The notes below the pieces were generated by a model. It was given only the letters and a program-made list of their open reading frames with translations. It was not told the DNA's origin and searched no databases. Shown here piece after piece: positions 48,126 to 57,354 of a DNA stretch of 64,000 bases. This DNA comes from Arthrobacter sp. Soil782 (GTDB taxonomy: Bacteria > Actinomycetota > Actinomycetes > Actinomycetales > Micrococcaceae). Both the position numbers and the translations under genes were made by a program. Numbering within the stretch: the first letter of the stretch is position 1; each line of letters opens with the position of its first letter. The stretch lies in NCBI RefSeq assembly GCF_001428435.1, contig NZ_LMSO01000001.1, positions 1,096,653 through 1,160,652 of the forward strand. Reading direction: 5' to 3'.

Positions 48126-48617
48126 GTGGGATCAATCCGCATCGGCTGGCTGGTTCTGATCGGTTTGGTGTTCGGTGCCGCCGGGTGGCTGGTCAACTGG
48201 TGGGCAACCCGCAACGGGTACCCCACCCCGTCGCTGCCGCTGAGTTCGCTGTTGACCATCGCCGCCGTCGTCGCGGTGACACTTATTTTCGGGCTCCGGG
48301 TGAGGCGCTGGCGCGGCGGCAATCGCAAGCGGGTCCTCGATCCGATCCTGGCGGCACGCACCGTGGTGCTCGCGCAGGCCACGGCCTATGCGGGCGCCCT
48401 GACCACCGGCTGGCACGCGGGGATCCTCGCCGATCAGCTGACGCTGGTGGGAGTTCGCAGCAATCTCGGTCCATTGTGGGGTTCGCTGGCGGTGATTGCC
48501 GGTGGCATAGTCATGATTGCAGTCGGACTGATCGTGGAAAGCTTCTGTAAGCTTCCGCCGGATGATGAGGCCGGGTCGGAGACGAGGCGTGAGAGCGGCG
48601 AGGGGGAGTATGCGTAG
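48126..48617 (+). CDS. DUF3180 membrane protein
   Basis: A 163-residue protein with four predicted membrane segments (~5–23, ~37–54, ~78–100, ~118–140). This arrangement after folK is conserved in actinobacteria. It has a polar, acidic C-terminus (DDEAGSETRRESGEGEYA). Function is unknown. The GTG is 7 bases after folK, and the stop overlaps the next start by 8 bases. Confidence 0.88.
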   Translation: MGSIRIGWLVLIGLVFGAAGWLVNWWATRNGYPTPSLPLSSLLTIAAVVAVTLIFGLRVRRWRGGNRKRVLDPILAARTVVLAQATAYAGALTTGWHAGILADQLTLVGVRSNLGPLWGSLAVIAGGIVMIAVGLIVESFCKLPPDDEAGSETRRESGEGEYA

Positions 48618-49122
48618 GGAACCAATTGACCCGGCGGGTATTGAGTGGACACGGGTCTCACCCAAGTACCTCAGGGTCCGGCTTGTAGGGTGGGCGATCG
48701 GCAGCCTCATCTTCCTTTTGATTTTCTCTGTTCCGCTCGTCCTGTTGCTGACGGGGGTGCTGCCCCGCTTTCCGTTCCTGCTCGCGTGGCTGCTGCCCGC
48801 CGTCGTCGTCATCTTTGCCGGGTGGCGTGGACTGCTCCTGCCCCGTCAGGTGCGCGCTATCGGCTATGCGGAGCGCAATGAGGATTTGCTGGTCCGGCAG
48901 GGCATCTTCTTCCAGCGCACCATGGTGGTGCCCTACGGCCGGATGCAGTATGTCGACGTCGCGGTAGGGCCGATTGAACGCGCCCTCGGCCTGTGCACGC
49001 TCAAGCTGCACACGGCGTCGCCGGGCACCAATGCCGAAATCCCAGGGCTTCCTTCCAGCGAGGGAGCGCGGCTGCGTGAACAGCTCTCGGCACGCGGTGA
49101 AGCGAAGCTGGCAGGGCTGTGA
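48610..49122 (+). CDS. Bacterial PH-domain (bPH2/YdbS-like) membrane protein
   Basis: A 170-residue protein with two membrane segments (~30–50 and ~55–75) followed by a bacterial PH domain (GYAERNEDLLVRQGIFFQRT, VVPYGRMQYVDVAVGPIERA, LGLCTLKLHTASPGT). YdbS-like proteins usually occur in pairs, as here with the next gene. ATG at 48610 follows GGGGGAG. Its role in the membrane is not established. Confidence 0.87.
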   Translation: MRREPIDPAGIEWTRVSPKYLRVRLVGWAIGSLIFLLIFSVPLVLLLTGVLPRFPFLLAWLLPAVVVIFAGWRGLLLPRQVRAIGYAERNEDLLVRQGIFFQRTMVVPYGRMQYVDVAVGPIERALGLCTLKLHTASPGTNAEIPGLPSSEGARLREQLSARGEAKLAGL

Positions 49123-50657
49123 CCGGCGCCGTACCTGACCCGGCGGTGCTCTCCGCTTCACCCGAGGAATGGAAGCGCGTCCACATCATTTCGCCGCTCG
49201 TCCGCGGCTGGATTGCCATTGCCGCGCTGATCTTTTTTGGCGGCCGCGATTGGTTCGAGGGTCTCCTGACCGGAGAGCCTGGAGGATTCAGGGGAGAAGG
49301 GGTAGGCAATCTTCCCCTTGCCATAGCCATCGTCGTCGGCGTCGTGCTGCTGATCGCGGCCGGGTTCTTCCTCTCCTGGTACTACACGCGCTACCAGGTG
49401 ACCGAGGAGCACGTTCGGGTCAATTCGGGAGTGGTTTTCCGTCAGCACCGGCAGGCGCGGCTGGACCGGGTGCAGGCCATCGATGTCGTCCAGCCGTTCC
49501 TCGCGCGGCTGTTCGGGCTCGCGGAGCTCAAGTTCGATGTGGCGGACGCCGGGGAGTCGGCGGTACGGCTCTCCTTCCTGAAACTGGGGGAGGCTCAGAA
49601 GCTGCGGGCAACCATCCTGGCGCGGGCAGCCGGCGTCGTCGTGGATCCGGAGCACCCACAGGACATCCCCGAGGCACCCGAACGCGAGGTCCTTGCCCTC
49701 ACTCCTGCCCGCGTGCTGGGCGCCGCGGCACTCTCCGGCAACACCGTTGCGGTGGTGCTCGGCCTGATCGGCGTGGTGGTGTTTGCCTTCGCTCTTGAGA
49801 CCGGGGCGCTGCTGGCGGCTTTCGTTCCCATCCTCATCGGTGTGGTCAGCGGTTACTGGAACGTGCTGAACACGGGGTTCAACTTCCGGGCAGCGATTTC
49901 ACCGGACGGCATTCGCATCCGCTACGGGCTTCTCGATACCCGCACACAGACAGTGCCGCCCGGTCGGGTGCAGGCGGTCGGCGTGGTCCAGTCACCCCTG
50001 TGGCGCTTGAAGGGCTGGTACAAGGTCACCGTGAACGTGGCCGGCTACGGCGCGTCCGCGAGTGGCGAGGCGCAGGCACGCGCCACCCTCCTTCCGGTGG
50101 GGACGCTGGACGAGGTTCTCCAGGTAATTGCGCTGGTGCTTCCCGATCCGGGGACAGACTCGCCCGTCGATGTGTTCTCGGCAGGCCTGTCAGGCAGGGA
50201 TTCCGTTGCCGGTTTCATCACCACCCCGCGGCGTGCACGCCTCATTGCGCCGCTCGCCTGGCGGCGCAACGGGGTGGCGGTGACCGACACCGCGCTATTG
50301 GCCCGGTCAGGTGCGTGGTGGCGGCAGGTCGCCGTCGTACCGCATGAACGCACTCAGTCCCTGGCCCTTCACCAGGGCCCGCTGGCGCGCAGGTTCGGGG
50401 TGGCTGACCTCATCCTGCACACCACTCCCGGGCCGGTCTCTCCCCGCGTCCGGCAGATCCCTGAAGCGGACGCCTGGCGGCTGTTCTCCGAAGAGGCCGG
50501 GCGGGCGGCCGATGCCCGACGCCGCAGCGGTCCCGAACAGTGGATGCGGCCCGTCCCGGCGCAGGAGCAGATGGAAGAGACGGATGCGGCTGCCGACGCA
50601 CCCGTCATGCCGGCACCGCCCTCATACCTGGAAGGTCCAGACCATGAACGTTCCTGA
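49119..50657 (+). CDS. PH-domain membrane protein (YdbT-like)
   Basis: A 512-residue partner of the preceding gene with three bPH2-like domains and several membrane pairs: ~20–85 helices followed by YTRYQVTEEHVRVNSGVVF, a second domain around AAISPDGIRIRYGLLDTRTQ (~260–330), and a third at ~405–450 (TALLARSGAWWRQVAVVPHE). A proline- and acid-rich tail ends the protein. GTG at 49119 overlaps the previous stop; the next gene starts inside its last codons. Confidence 0.85.
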   Translation: MTGAVPDPAVLSASPEEWKRVHIISPLVRGWIAIAALIFFGGRDWFEGLLTGEPGGFRGEGVGNLPLAIAIVVGVVLLIAAGFFLSWYYTRYQVTEEHVRVNSGVVFRQHRQARLDRVQAIDVVQPFLARLFGLAELKFDVADAGESAVRLSFLKLGEAQKLRATILARAAGVVVDPEHPQDIPEAPEREVLALTPARVLGAAALSGNTVAVVLGLIGVVVFAFALETGALLAAFVPILIGVVSGYWNVLNTGFNFRAAISPDGIRIRYGLLDTRTQTVPPGRVQAVGVVQSPLWRLKGWYKVTVNVAGYGASASGEAQARATLLPVGTLDEVLQVIALVLPDPGTDSPVDVFSAGLSGRDSVAGFITTPRRARLIAPLAWRRNGVAVTDTALLARSGAWWRQVAVVPHERTQSLALHQGPLARRFGVADLILHTTPGPVSPRVRQIPEADAWRLFSEEAGRAADARRRSGPEQWMRPVPAQEQMEETDAAADAPVMPAPPSYLEGPDHERS

Positions 50658-51582
50658 GCGTCCGGTCCGTCCCGGCGCTGGAGGCCCCCGCCGGAAACCC
50701 GGGAGGCTTGGCGTCGGAGTGATCGGCGCAGGCAGGGTCGGTGCCGTTCTGGGTGCTGCCCTACGTGCAGCCGAACACGCCGTCGTCGGAGTTTCCGCTG
50801 TCTCCGAAGCAAGCAGGGAACGGGCCGAGAACCTCCTGCCCGGGGTCCCGCTGCTTGGGATCGAGCAGATCGTGGAACGGGCGGAGCTTGTCCTGCTGGC
50901 AGTGCCCGACGACGCCCTGCCGGATCTCGTCTCCGGCCTGGCCGCCGTTGGTGCCTGGCAGCCCGGCCAGCTCGTCGCGCACACGTCGGGCCGCTACGGA
51001 ACGGCCGTTCTGGACCCGGCGCGGAGGCTTGGCGCCATCCCGCTAGCGCTGCACCCTGCGATGACGTTCACCGGCATGAGCCTGGACCTCACGCGCCTGC
51101 CCGACTGCACGTTCGGTGTCACAGCGCCCACCGCCGTCCTCCCGGTGGCGCAGGCACTCGTGGTCGAGATGGGCGCTGAGCCGGTGGTCATCGAGGAAGA
51201 GGACCGCGTCCTGTACCACGCGGCGCTTGCGCACGCGTCGAATCACCTGGTCACCCTCGCTGCGCAGTCAACACAGTTGCTCGGCAGCATTGGTGTGGAG
51301 CGGCCGGACCGAATGCTCGGGCCGCTGATGCGTGCCTCCCTTGAGAACGCGCTCGCCGCGGGCGAGGGGGCACTCACTGGGCCGGTTGCACGCGGTGACA
51401 CCGGTACGGTCGCGGCGCACGCCGCTGCCCTCGCCGAATCGCCCGAAGACATTTCCCGTGCCTATACGCGATTAGCCGCGGTGACTGCCTCCCGCGCACT
51501 GGAACGCGGGCTCCTGTCCGCGGAGCAGGAACGCGCAATCACTGAGGCGCTGGCACGGCCCGGAAAGGAAGAAAGCGAATGA
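50644..51582 (+). CDS. Rossmann-fold oxidoreductase-like protein (DUF2520)
   Basis: A 312-residue two-domain protein. The N-terminal Rossmann fold reads [20 protein letters not shown], and [15 protein letters not shown]. The C-terminal DUF2520 helical domain has [35 protein letters not shown] and [10 protein letters not shown]. It resembles ketopantoate or 6-phosphogluconate-like dehydrogenases. Its place directly before panC, which it overlaps by four bases, hints at a link to pantothenate synthesis, but this is inference. Confidence 0.88.
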   Translation: MNVPERPVRPGAGGPRRKPGRLGVGVIGAGRVGAVLGAALRAAEHAVVGVSAVSEASRERAENLLPGVPLLGIEQIVERAELVLLAVPDDALPDLVSGLAAVGAWQPGQLVAHTSGRYGTAVLDPARRLGAIPLALHPAMTFTGMSLDLTRLPDCTFGVTAPTAVLPVAQALVVEMGAEPVVIEEEDRVLYHAALAHASNHLVTLAAQSTQLLGSIGVERPDRMLGPLMRASLENALAAGEGALTGPVARGDTGTVAAHAAALAESPEDISRAYTRLAAVTASRALERGLLSAEQERAITEALARPGKEESE

Positions 51583-52484
51583 GGCCACGGGTTCTCACTA
51601 CTACGGCGGAGCTGCGTGCTGCGGTCGCCGAACAGCTGGCTGCGGCAGGTCCCGGCCCCGTCAGCCTGGGGCTCGTCCCCACGATGGGCGCCCTCCATGA
51701 GGGCCACGCGGCGCTGGCCCGCGCTGCACGGACAGAGAACGACGTCGTTGTTGCCACCATCTTCGTCAATCCCCTTCAGTTCGGGGACCCGCTGGACCTT
51801 GACCGGTACCCCCGAACGCTGGAGGCGGACCTGGAAATCCTTGGGGGCTACGGTGTCGACCTGGTCTTCGTGCCGTCCCGGGAAGAAATGTATCCGGGCG
51901 GCGAACCGCTGGTCCGGCTCTCCGCCGGACGCCTCGGCGAAAGGTTTGAGGGCGAATTCCGGCCGGGACATTTCGACGGGATGCTCACCGTCGTCGCCAA
52001 GTTGCTGCATCTGGCCTGGCCCGCCGCCGACGCCGCGTATCGGGCCTACTTCGGGCAGAAGGACGCGCAGCAGCTGGCACTGATCCGCCGGATGGTCCGC
52101 GACCTCAGCTTCACGGCGGACATCCGTGCGGTACCCACGGTGCGGTCTGCCGAAGGGCTGGCGCTCTCGAGCCGGAACCGCTTCCTGACGGCAGAGGAGG
52201 CGGATGCCGCCCTTGTCCTGTCCCGCGCATTGCGCCTGTTGGCGGAGCGCGCTGTCCGCTGCGAACCGCTGGACCTGGAATCCGCCGTCGCACTGGTGGA
52301 AAGCCAGCCGCTCGTGCAGCTGGAGTATTTCGAGGTGGTGGACCCGGATACTTTGGAACCGCTCGCCTTCAACTGCCGCGAGACTCCCTTCTCGGGGGAG
52401 GCACTCGCGCTGATTGCCGCAAGGGTGGGCAGCGTCAGGCTCATTGACAATCAACCGCTGCTTGCGGACCCGGCCGGCACGTAA
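51579..52484 (+). CDS. panC: Pantothenate synthetase (pantoate–beta-alanine ligase)
   Basis: A 301-residue enzyme that joins pantoate and beta-alanine with ATP. It has [20 protein letters not shown] with the HxGH nucleotide motif, [41 protein letters not shown] and [15 protein letters not shown]. In many actinobacteria panD and a type III pantothenate kinase gene follow; here lysS comes next after 25 bases, so beta-alanine must come from an enzyme encoded elsewhere. Confidence 0.97.
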   Translation: MRPRVLTTTAELRAAVAEQLAAAGPGPVSLGLVPTMGALHEGHAALARAARTENDVVVATIFVNPLQFGDPLDLDRYPRTLEADLEILGGYGVDLVFVPSREEMYPGGEPLVRLSAGRLGERFEGEFRPGHFDGMLTVVAKLLHLAWPAADAAYRAYFGQKDAQQLALIRRMVRDLSFTADIRAVPTVRSAEGLALSSRNRFLTAEEADAALVLSRALRLLAERAVRCEPLDLESAVALVESQPLVQLEYFEVVDPDTLEPLAFNCRETPFSGEALALIAARVGSVRLIDNQPLLADPAGT

Positions 52485-52495
52485 GGCTGAACCGG

Positions 52496-52501
52496 TAACC
52501 T
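52496..52501 (+). promoter_or_regulatory. Candidate -10 box (TAACCT) for lysS
   Basis: TAACCT ends 8 bases before GTG 52510. TAGATA at 52502–52507 is an alternative but is too close to the start. A leaderless lysS mRNA is likely. Confidence 0.4.
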
Positions 52502-52509
52502 TAGATACC

Positions 52510-54009
52510 GTGACCACTGAGCCAGCCCTCTCCACCGAAGAATTCAACGAGCAGATGCGCATCCGCATGGAAAAGCGCGCGCGCCTGCTGGAGCGCGGTG
52601 AGGAGCCGTATCCGGTCAAGCCGGAGCGGACATCTTCCCTGGGCGAGATCCGGGACCGCTTCTCCGGTCTCGAGGCCGGTGACTCAACCGGTGAGAACGT
52701 CAGCGTGGTTGGCCGGATAGTCTTCCTCCGGAATACCGGAAAATTGTGCTTCGCGACGCTCCAGGAGGGCGACGGAACCCGTCTCCAGGCGATGCTGAGC
52801 CTCGCCGCCGTCGGCGAGCAGCCCCTGGCGGAGTGGAAGTCAACGGTGGATCTGGGCGATCATGTGCAGGTTTCGGGGGAAGTCATCAGTTCACGCCGCG
52901 GCGAACTGTCGGTGATGGCTACAGGCTGGGCTATGGCGTCGAAGGCGCTGCGCCCGTTGCCCACCCTGCACGCCGGGGTCAACGAGGAGACACGAGTCCG
53001 CCAGCGCTACGTGGATCTGCTGGTGCGCGAGGAAGCGCGCCAGATGGTCCGGACGCGGGCAATGATCACGCGCAGCATCCGTGAGACGCTTCACTCGCAT
53101 GAATACATCGAGGTGGAAACGCCGATCCTCCAACTGGTCCATGGCGGCGCCAGCGCGCGGCCGTTCGAGACCCACGTTAATGCCTTTGATCAGAAGATGA
53201 CCCTTCGCATTGCGCTGGAGCTCTATCTGAAGCGGGCAGTTGTCGGGGGAATCGACCGCGTTTATGAAATTGGTCGCATTTTCCGCAATGAGGGCGTCGA
53301 CTCGACGCACAGTCCGGAATTCACGATGCTCGAGTGCTACGAGGCTTATGCTGACCAGTTCGTGATGGCCGACCGCATGAAGGAGATCATCCTGAATTGT
53401 GCTGACCTTCTGGGATCGCGCCAGATTGAATCCGGAGCCGGGACCATTGACCTGGACGGCGAATGGCGCTGGCTCGGGGTTTATCCGGGGCTCTCCGAGG
53501 CAGTTGGACGTGTTATCACTCCGGACACTGACAGGGAAACGTTGTTGACGGTAGCTGAAGAACACGAAGTTTCCGTGGACCTGGACTGGGACGCGGAAAA
53601 GCTTGTCCTGGAACTCTTCAGTGAAATTGTCGAGCCGACATTGGTGCAGCCGACGTTCGTATATGACTATCCGCCGTCAGCGCAGCCCCTGGCCCGTCCC
53701 CACCGCGACCAGCCGCAGCTGATTGAGGCATGGGACCTCATCATCGGCGGCATGGAGCGTGGAACCGCGTTTTCCGAACTGATTGATCCCGTCATTCAGA
53801 GGGAGCGCCTCACCGAACAGTCACGGCGGGCAGCTGCCGGTGACGAGGAAGCCATGCAATTGGACGAAGACTTCCTTCGTGCCCTTGAATACGGCGCACC
53901 TCCGATGGGCGGGATCGGCCTGGGCATTGACCGGCTCGTCATGCTTTTCACTTCCACGGGAATAAGGGAAACCATCCTATTCCCGCTGTTGAAGCCGGAG
54001 TTGGGTTAA
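52510..54009 (+). CDS. lysS: Lysine–tRNA ligase (class II)
   Basis: A 499-residue synthetase. The anticodon-binding OB domain covers ~60–175 (VSVVGRIVFLRNTGKLCF, HVQVSGEVISSRRGELSV). The catalytic domain has RQRYVDLLVREEARQ, motif 2 region YEIGRIFRNEGVDSTHSPEF and TMLECYEAYAD, ERGTAFSELIDP and motif 3 GGIGLGIDRLVMLFTST. Residues fit LysRS rather than AspRS/AsnRS. No LysX-type lipid transferase extension is present. Confidence 0.97.
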   Translation: MTTEPALSTEEFNEQMRIRMEKRARLLERGEEPYPVKPERTSSLGEIRDRFSGLEAGDSTGENVSVVGRIVFLRNTGKLCFATLQEGDGTRLQAMLSLAAVGEQPLAEWKSTVDLGDHVQVSGEVISSRRGELSVMATGWAMASKALRPLPTLHAGVNEETRVRQRYVDLLVREEARQMVRTRAMITRSIRETLHSHEYIEVETPILQLVHGGASARPFETHVNAFDQKMTLRIALELYLKRAVVGGIDRVYEIGRIFRNEGVDSTHSPEFTMLECYEAYADQFVMADRMKEIILNCADLLGSRQIESGAGTIDLDGEWRWLGVYPGLSEAVGRVITPDTDRETLLTVAEEHEVSVDLDWDAEKLVLELFSEIVEPTLVQPTFVYDYPPSAQPLARPHRDQPQLIEAWDLIIGGMERGTAFSELIDPVIQRERLTEQSRRAAAGDEEAMQLDEDFLRALEYGAPPMGGIGLGIDRLVMLFTSTGIRETILFPLLKPELG

Positions 54010-54012
54010 TTC

Positions 54013-54198
54013 ATGGAGTATTTGGCTGTTCTCCTGCCTTCCCTTGCCGTTGGGCTCATCTTCTACTTCGTCATGAAGTCGATCTTCAACGCGGACCGGG
54101 CCGAGCGTGAGGCCGAATCCGCAGAACGCCGCAACAGGGAGAATGAAATAGTAAAACCGACACCGTCGCCGGATGATGTGCCGCCCGGGAAGCAGTAA
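54013..54198 (+). CDS. Small single-pass membrane protein (61 residues)
   Basis: It has one N-terminal membrane segment (LAVLLPSLAVGLIFYFVMK) and a charged cytoplasmic helix (ADRAEREAESAERRNRENE) with a Pro-rich end. The ATG is 3 bases past the lysS stop, so translation is coupled. Small proteins at this site between lysS and lsr2 are seen in relatives; the function is unknown. Confidence 0.75.
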   Translation: MEYLAVLLPSLAVGLIFYFVMKSIFNADRAEREAESAERRNRENEIVKPTPSPDDVPPGKQ

Positions 54199-54224
54199 AA
54201 AGCCTGATCATCATTTTCTCTCTT

Positions 54225-54254
54225 TTGACGTCTGGGTTTAATGCGGACGATAAT
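54225..54254 (+). promoter_or_regulatory. Promoter for lsr2 (TTGACG – 18 bp – GATAAT)
   Basis: A clear -35 TTGACG at 54225–54230 and -10 GATAAT at 54249–54254 are separated by 18 bases in a locally AT-rich stretch. The lsr2 start lies 40 bases downstream with a GAGGAGA ribosome site. Confidence 0.6.
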
Positions 54255-54293
54255 GTCTCTTGAATACTCGATAGGCCGATTGAGGAGATTGTT

Positions 54294-54617
54294 ATGGCGC
54301 AGAAAGTCAAAATCATTCTGATTGACGACCTCGACGGCGGTGAGGCAGATGAAACCGTAAGGTTCGGCCTCGACGGATCGCAGTATGAAATTGATCTTTC
54401 CTCAGTGCACGCGGAGGAGTTGCGCAGTGCGCTGTCCACCTATGTCTCCTCCGCCAGGCGCGAGAGCCAGGGTAAACAGCGGCAGGGCGCACCCGCCGCC
54501 CGCAATCAGGAAGCCGCGCAGATCCGCGAATGGGCAAAGGCAAACGGTTACAACGTCTCTTCGCGGGGGCGCGTCAATTCCGAGATCATCGAGGCATACC
54601 GGGCTGCGCAGCGCTAG
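54294..54617 (+). CDS. lsr2: Lsr2 nucleoid-associated xenogeneic silencer
   Basis: A 107-residue H-NS-like protein specific to actinobacteria. The N-terminal dimerisation domain (~1–60) reads MAQKVKIILIDDLDGGEADE, then TVRFGLDGSQYEIDLS. The linker carries basic and Gln residues. The C-terminal DNA-binding domain (~70–107) has IREWAKANGYNVSSRGR with the AT-hook-like RGR core. It bridges AT-rich DNA and silences acquired genes. It has its own promoter and precedes clpC as in mycobacteria. Confidence 0.97.
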   Translation: MAQKVKIILIDDLDGGEADETVRFGLDGSQYEIDLSSVHAEELRSALSTYVSSARRESQGKQRQGAPAARNQEAAQIREWAKANGYNVSSRGRVNSEIIEAYRAAQR

Positions 54618-54649
54618 CGCACCTCCGAGCAGGGCCCGCCGGCCTATCT

Positions 54650-54663
54650 CGCCTGTGGCGAAC
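54650..54663 (-). promoter_or_regulatory. Candidate ClgR operator upstream of clpC
   Basis: Read on the minus strand the site is GTTCGCCACAGGCG, an exact fit to the GTTCGC-N5-GCG motif reported for ClgR, the actinobacterial activator of clp genes, as I recall it. It ends 4 bases before the proposed -35 of clpC, a usual place for an activator site. Confidence 0.6.
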
Positions 54664-54667
54664 ACGC

Positions 54668-54696
54668 TCCACAAGCCATCCGTGGGCACGTAGCAT
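54668..54696 (+). promoter_or_regulatory. Candidate clpC promoter (TCCACA – 17 bp – TAGCAT)
   Basis: A weak -35, TCCACA at 54668–54673, and a -10, TAGCAT at 54691–54696, have 17-bp spacing. A poor -35 next to an activator site fits activator-dependent control. Confidence 0.45.
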
Positions 54697-54726
54697 CGAA
54701 CTACGCGTTAGCTAGGAGTGTGTCTC

Positions 54727-57234
54727 ATGTTTGAGAGATTTACGGATCGTGCCCGTCGAGTTGTAGTGCTGGCCCAGGAAGAGGCCCGCATGCTCAACCA
54801 CAATTACATCGGCACCGAGCACATTCTGCTTGGGCTAATTCATGAGGGTGAGGGTGTCGCCGCAAAGGCGCTTGAGTCGCTCAGCATTTCCCTCGGCGCT
54901 GTGCGCGAGCAGGTGCAGGAGATCATCGGGCAGGGCCAGCAGGCTCCTTCCGGTCACATCCCCTTCACGCCGCGTGCCAAGAAGGTGCTGGAGCTGTCTC
55001 TCCGCGAGGCACTGCAGCTCGGCCACAACTACATCGGCACTGAGCACATTCTGCTCGGTCTCATTCGTGAGGGTGAGGGCGTTGCCGCGCAGGTTCTGGT
55101 CAAGCTCGGCGCTGACCTCAACCGCGTCCGTCAGCAGGTCATTCAACTGCTTTCCGGGTACCAGGGCAAAGAACCTGTGGCATCAGGTGGCCAGCAGCAG
55201 GAGGGCACCCCTGCCGGGTCCGTCGTACTGGACCAGTTCGGACGCAATCTCACCCAGGCGGCCCGCGAGGGCAAGCTCGATCCGGTCATCGGCCGCGAGC
55301 TCGAGATGGAACGCGTCATGCAGGTCCTCTCCCGCCGCACCAAGAACAACCCCGTGCTCATCGGCGAGCCCGGCGTCGGCAAGACGGCCGTCGTCGAGGG
55401 CCTCGCGCAGGCGATTGTCCGCGGAGATGTACCCGAGACCATCCGGGACAAGCAGTTGTACACCCTGGACCTCGGCTCACTGGTTGCCGGATCCCGCTAC
55501 CGCGGTGACTTCGAGGAACGCCTCAAGAAGGTCCTGAAGGAGATCCGCACACGCGGCGACATCATCCTGTTCATCGATGAGATCCACACGCTCGTTGGTG
55601 CCGGCGCGGCAGAGGGCGCTATCGACGCCGCGTCCATCCTGAAGCCCATGCTGGCGCGTGGAGAGCTTCAGACCATCGGCGCCACCACGCTGGATGAATA
55701 CCGCAAGCACATCGAAAAGGACGCGGCCCTTGAGCGCCGCTTCCAGCCAATCCAGGTTCAGGAGCCTTCGGTGGCACATGCCATTGAAATCCTGAAGGGG
55801 CTCCGGGACCGCTATGAGGCACACCACCGTGTCTCCATCACTGATGCCGCACTGGCATCGGCTGCCAACCTTGCCGAGCGGTACATCTCCGATCGGTTCC
55901 TGCCGGACAAGGCCATTGACCTCATCGATGAAGCCGGAGCGCGGCTGCGTATCCGCCGCATGACCGCTCCGCCGGAGCTCAAGGAAATCGATGAGCGCAT
56001 CGCGTCCGTGAAGCGGGAGAAGGAATCCGCTATCGACGCCCAGGACTTCGAGGGTGCAGCCCGCCTGCGAGATCGTGAGCAGAAGCTTCATGACGAGCGC
56101 ATGGACAAGGAGCGCCGCTGGAAGTCAGGCGGTCTCGATGACATCGCCGAGGTTGACGAGGAGCTGATCGCCGAGGTTCTGGCGAACTCCACCGGCATCC
56201 CCGTCTTCAAGCTCACCGAGGAAGAGTCCTCGCGGCTGCTCAAGATGGAAGATGAACTGCACAAGCGGGTCATCGGTCAGGATGACGCCATCAAGGCAAT
56301 CTCCCAGGCCATCCGCCGGACCCGTGCAGGCCTGAAGGATCCGAAGCGTCCGGGCGGTTCGTTCATCTTCGCCGGTCCCACCGGCGTTGGAAAGACCGAG
56401 CTCGCCAAGGCGCTTGCTGAGTTCCTCTTCGGAGATGAAGATGCACTGATCACACTGGACATGTCGGAGTACTCGGAGAAGCACACCGTCTCCCGGCTCT
56501 TCGGTGCGCCCCCCGGATACGTGGGCTATGAAGAGGGCGGTCAACTTACCGAAAAGGTCCGTCGCCGTCCGTTCTCCGTTGTCCTGTTCGACGAGGTGGA
56601 GAAGGCTCACGCCGATCTCTTCAACTCGCTGCTGCAGATCCTCGAGGATGGCCGCCTGACTGACAGCCAGGGCCGTGTGGTGGACTTCAAGAACACCGTC
56701 ATCATCATGACCACCAACCTCGGCACCCGGGACATCTCCAAGGGCGTCATGACGGGCTTCCAGTCCGGCACTGACACCAACACGGGTTACACCCGCATCA
56801 AGGCGAAGGTAACGGAGGAGCTGAAGCAGCACTTCCGCCCCGAGTTCCTCAACCGTGTTGATGACACCGTGGTGTTCCCGCAGCTCACCCAGGACGAGAT
56901 TGTCCAGATCGTGGATCTGTTCCTCGACCGCCTGAGCAAGCGGATGGCAGATCAGGGTATGAGCATCGAACTCACACCTGCGGCCAAGGTGCTGCTCGCG
57001 ACCCGCGGTTATGATCCGGCAATGGGCGCACGCCCCCTGCGCAGGACAATGCAGCGCGAAATCGAAGACCAGCTTTCCGAAAAGATTCTCTTCGGAGAGA
57101 TCAAGTCCGGAGAGCTCGTCTCGGTAGATGTCGAGGGCGAGGGCGACGAAGCAAAATTCACCTTCGTGGGGCATGGTGCTCCCAAGGAGATCGAGGATTC
57201 GCCGGCGGCAATCGAGGCGGTCGTTCCCGAGTAA
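54727..57234 (+). CDS. clpC: ATP-dependent Clp protease ATP-binding subunit ClpC
   Basis: An 835-residue AAA+ unfoldase that feeds substrates to ClpP. The N-domain has the two Clp repeats, each [13 protein letters not shown] (near residues 25 and 100). D1 has Walker A GEPGVGKT and [17 protein letters not shown] middle UVR-type segment ([21 protein letters not shown]) marks the ClpC class. D2 has Walker A GPTGVGKT and the [20 protein letters not shown] region. The start ATG at 54727 follows AGGAG by 7 bases; an upstream in-frame ATG is unlikely. A strong terminator follows. Confidence 0.98.
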   Translation: MFERFTDRARRVVVLAQEEARMLNHNYIGTEHILLGLIHEGEGVAAKALESLSISLGAVREQVQEIIGQGQQAPSGHIPFTPRAKKVLELSLREALQLGHNYIGTEHILLGLIREGEGVAAQVLVKLGADLNRVRQQVIQLLSGYQGKEPVASGGQQQEGTPAGSVVLDQFGRNLTQAAREGKLDPVIGRELEMERVMQVLSRRTKNNPVLIGEPGVGKTAVVEGLAQAIVRGDVPETIRDKQLYTLDLGSLVAGSRYRGDFEERLKKVLKEIRTRGDIILFIDEIHTLVGAGAAEGAIDAASILKPMLARGELQTIGATTLDEYRKHIEKDAALERRFQPIQVQEPSVAHAIEILKGLRDRYEAHHRVSITDAALASAANLAERYISDRFLPDKAIDLIDEAGARLRIRRMTAPPELKEIDERIASVKREKESAIDAQDFEGAARLRDREQKLHDERMDKERRWKSGGLDDIAEVDEELIAEVLANSTGIPVFKLTEEESSRLLKMEDELHKRVIGQDDAIKAISQAIRRTRAGLKDPKRPGGSFIFAGPTGVGKTELAKALAEFLFGDEDALITLDMSEYSEKHTVSRLFGAPPGYVGYEEGGQLTEKVRRRPFSVVLFDEVEKAHADLFNSLLQILEDGRLTDSQGRVVDFKNTVIIMTTNLGTRDISKGVMTGFQSGTDTNTGYTRIKAKVTEELKQHFRPEFLNRVDDTVVFPQLTQDEIVQIVDLFLDRLSKRMADQGMSIELTPAAKVLLATRGYDPAMGARPLRRTMQREIEDQLSEKILFGEIKSGELVSVDVEGEGDEAKFTFVGHGAPKEIEDSPAAIEAVVPE

Positions 57235-57253
57235 CCCGGGCACTCTCAAGCAC

Positions 57254-57287
57254 ACCTGCCCGTATCGGTCCGCCGATACGGGCAGGT
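57254..57287 (+). terminator. Rho-independent terminator after clpC
   Basis: A 14–15-bp perfect stem (CCTGCCCGTATCGG and complement) with loop TCCG is followed by TCTTTT. It lies 19 bases after the clpC stop. Confidence 0.9.
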
Positions 57288-57354
57288 TCTTTTAAGCGCA
57301 TTCGGAACGACGCCGGGTTGTGAGCTGGAGCACATCGGATGATAAAGATGTTCC

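Noticed and set aside
49119..50657. Novel membrane system formed by the two PH-domain genes
   Set aside because: Paired YdbS/YdbT-like genes after folK are widespread, so the arrangement is ordinary although unexplained.
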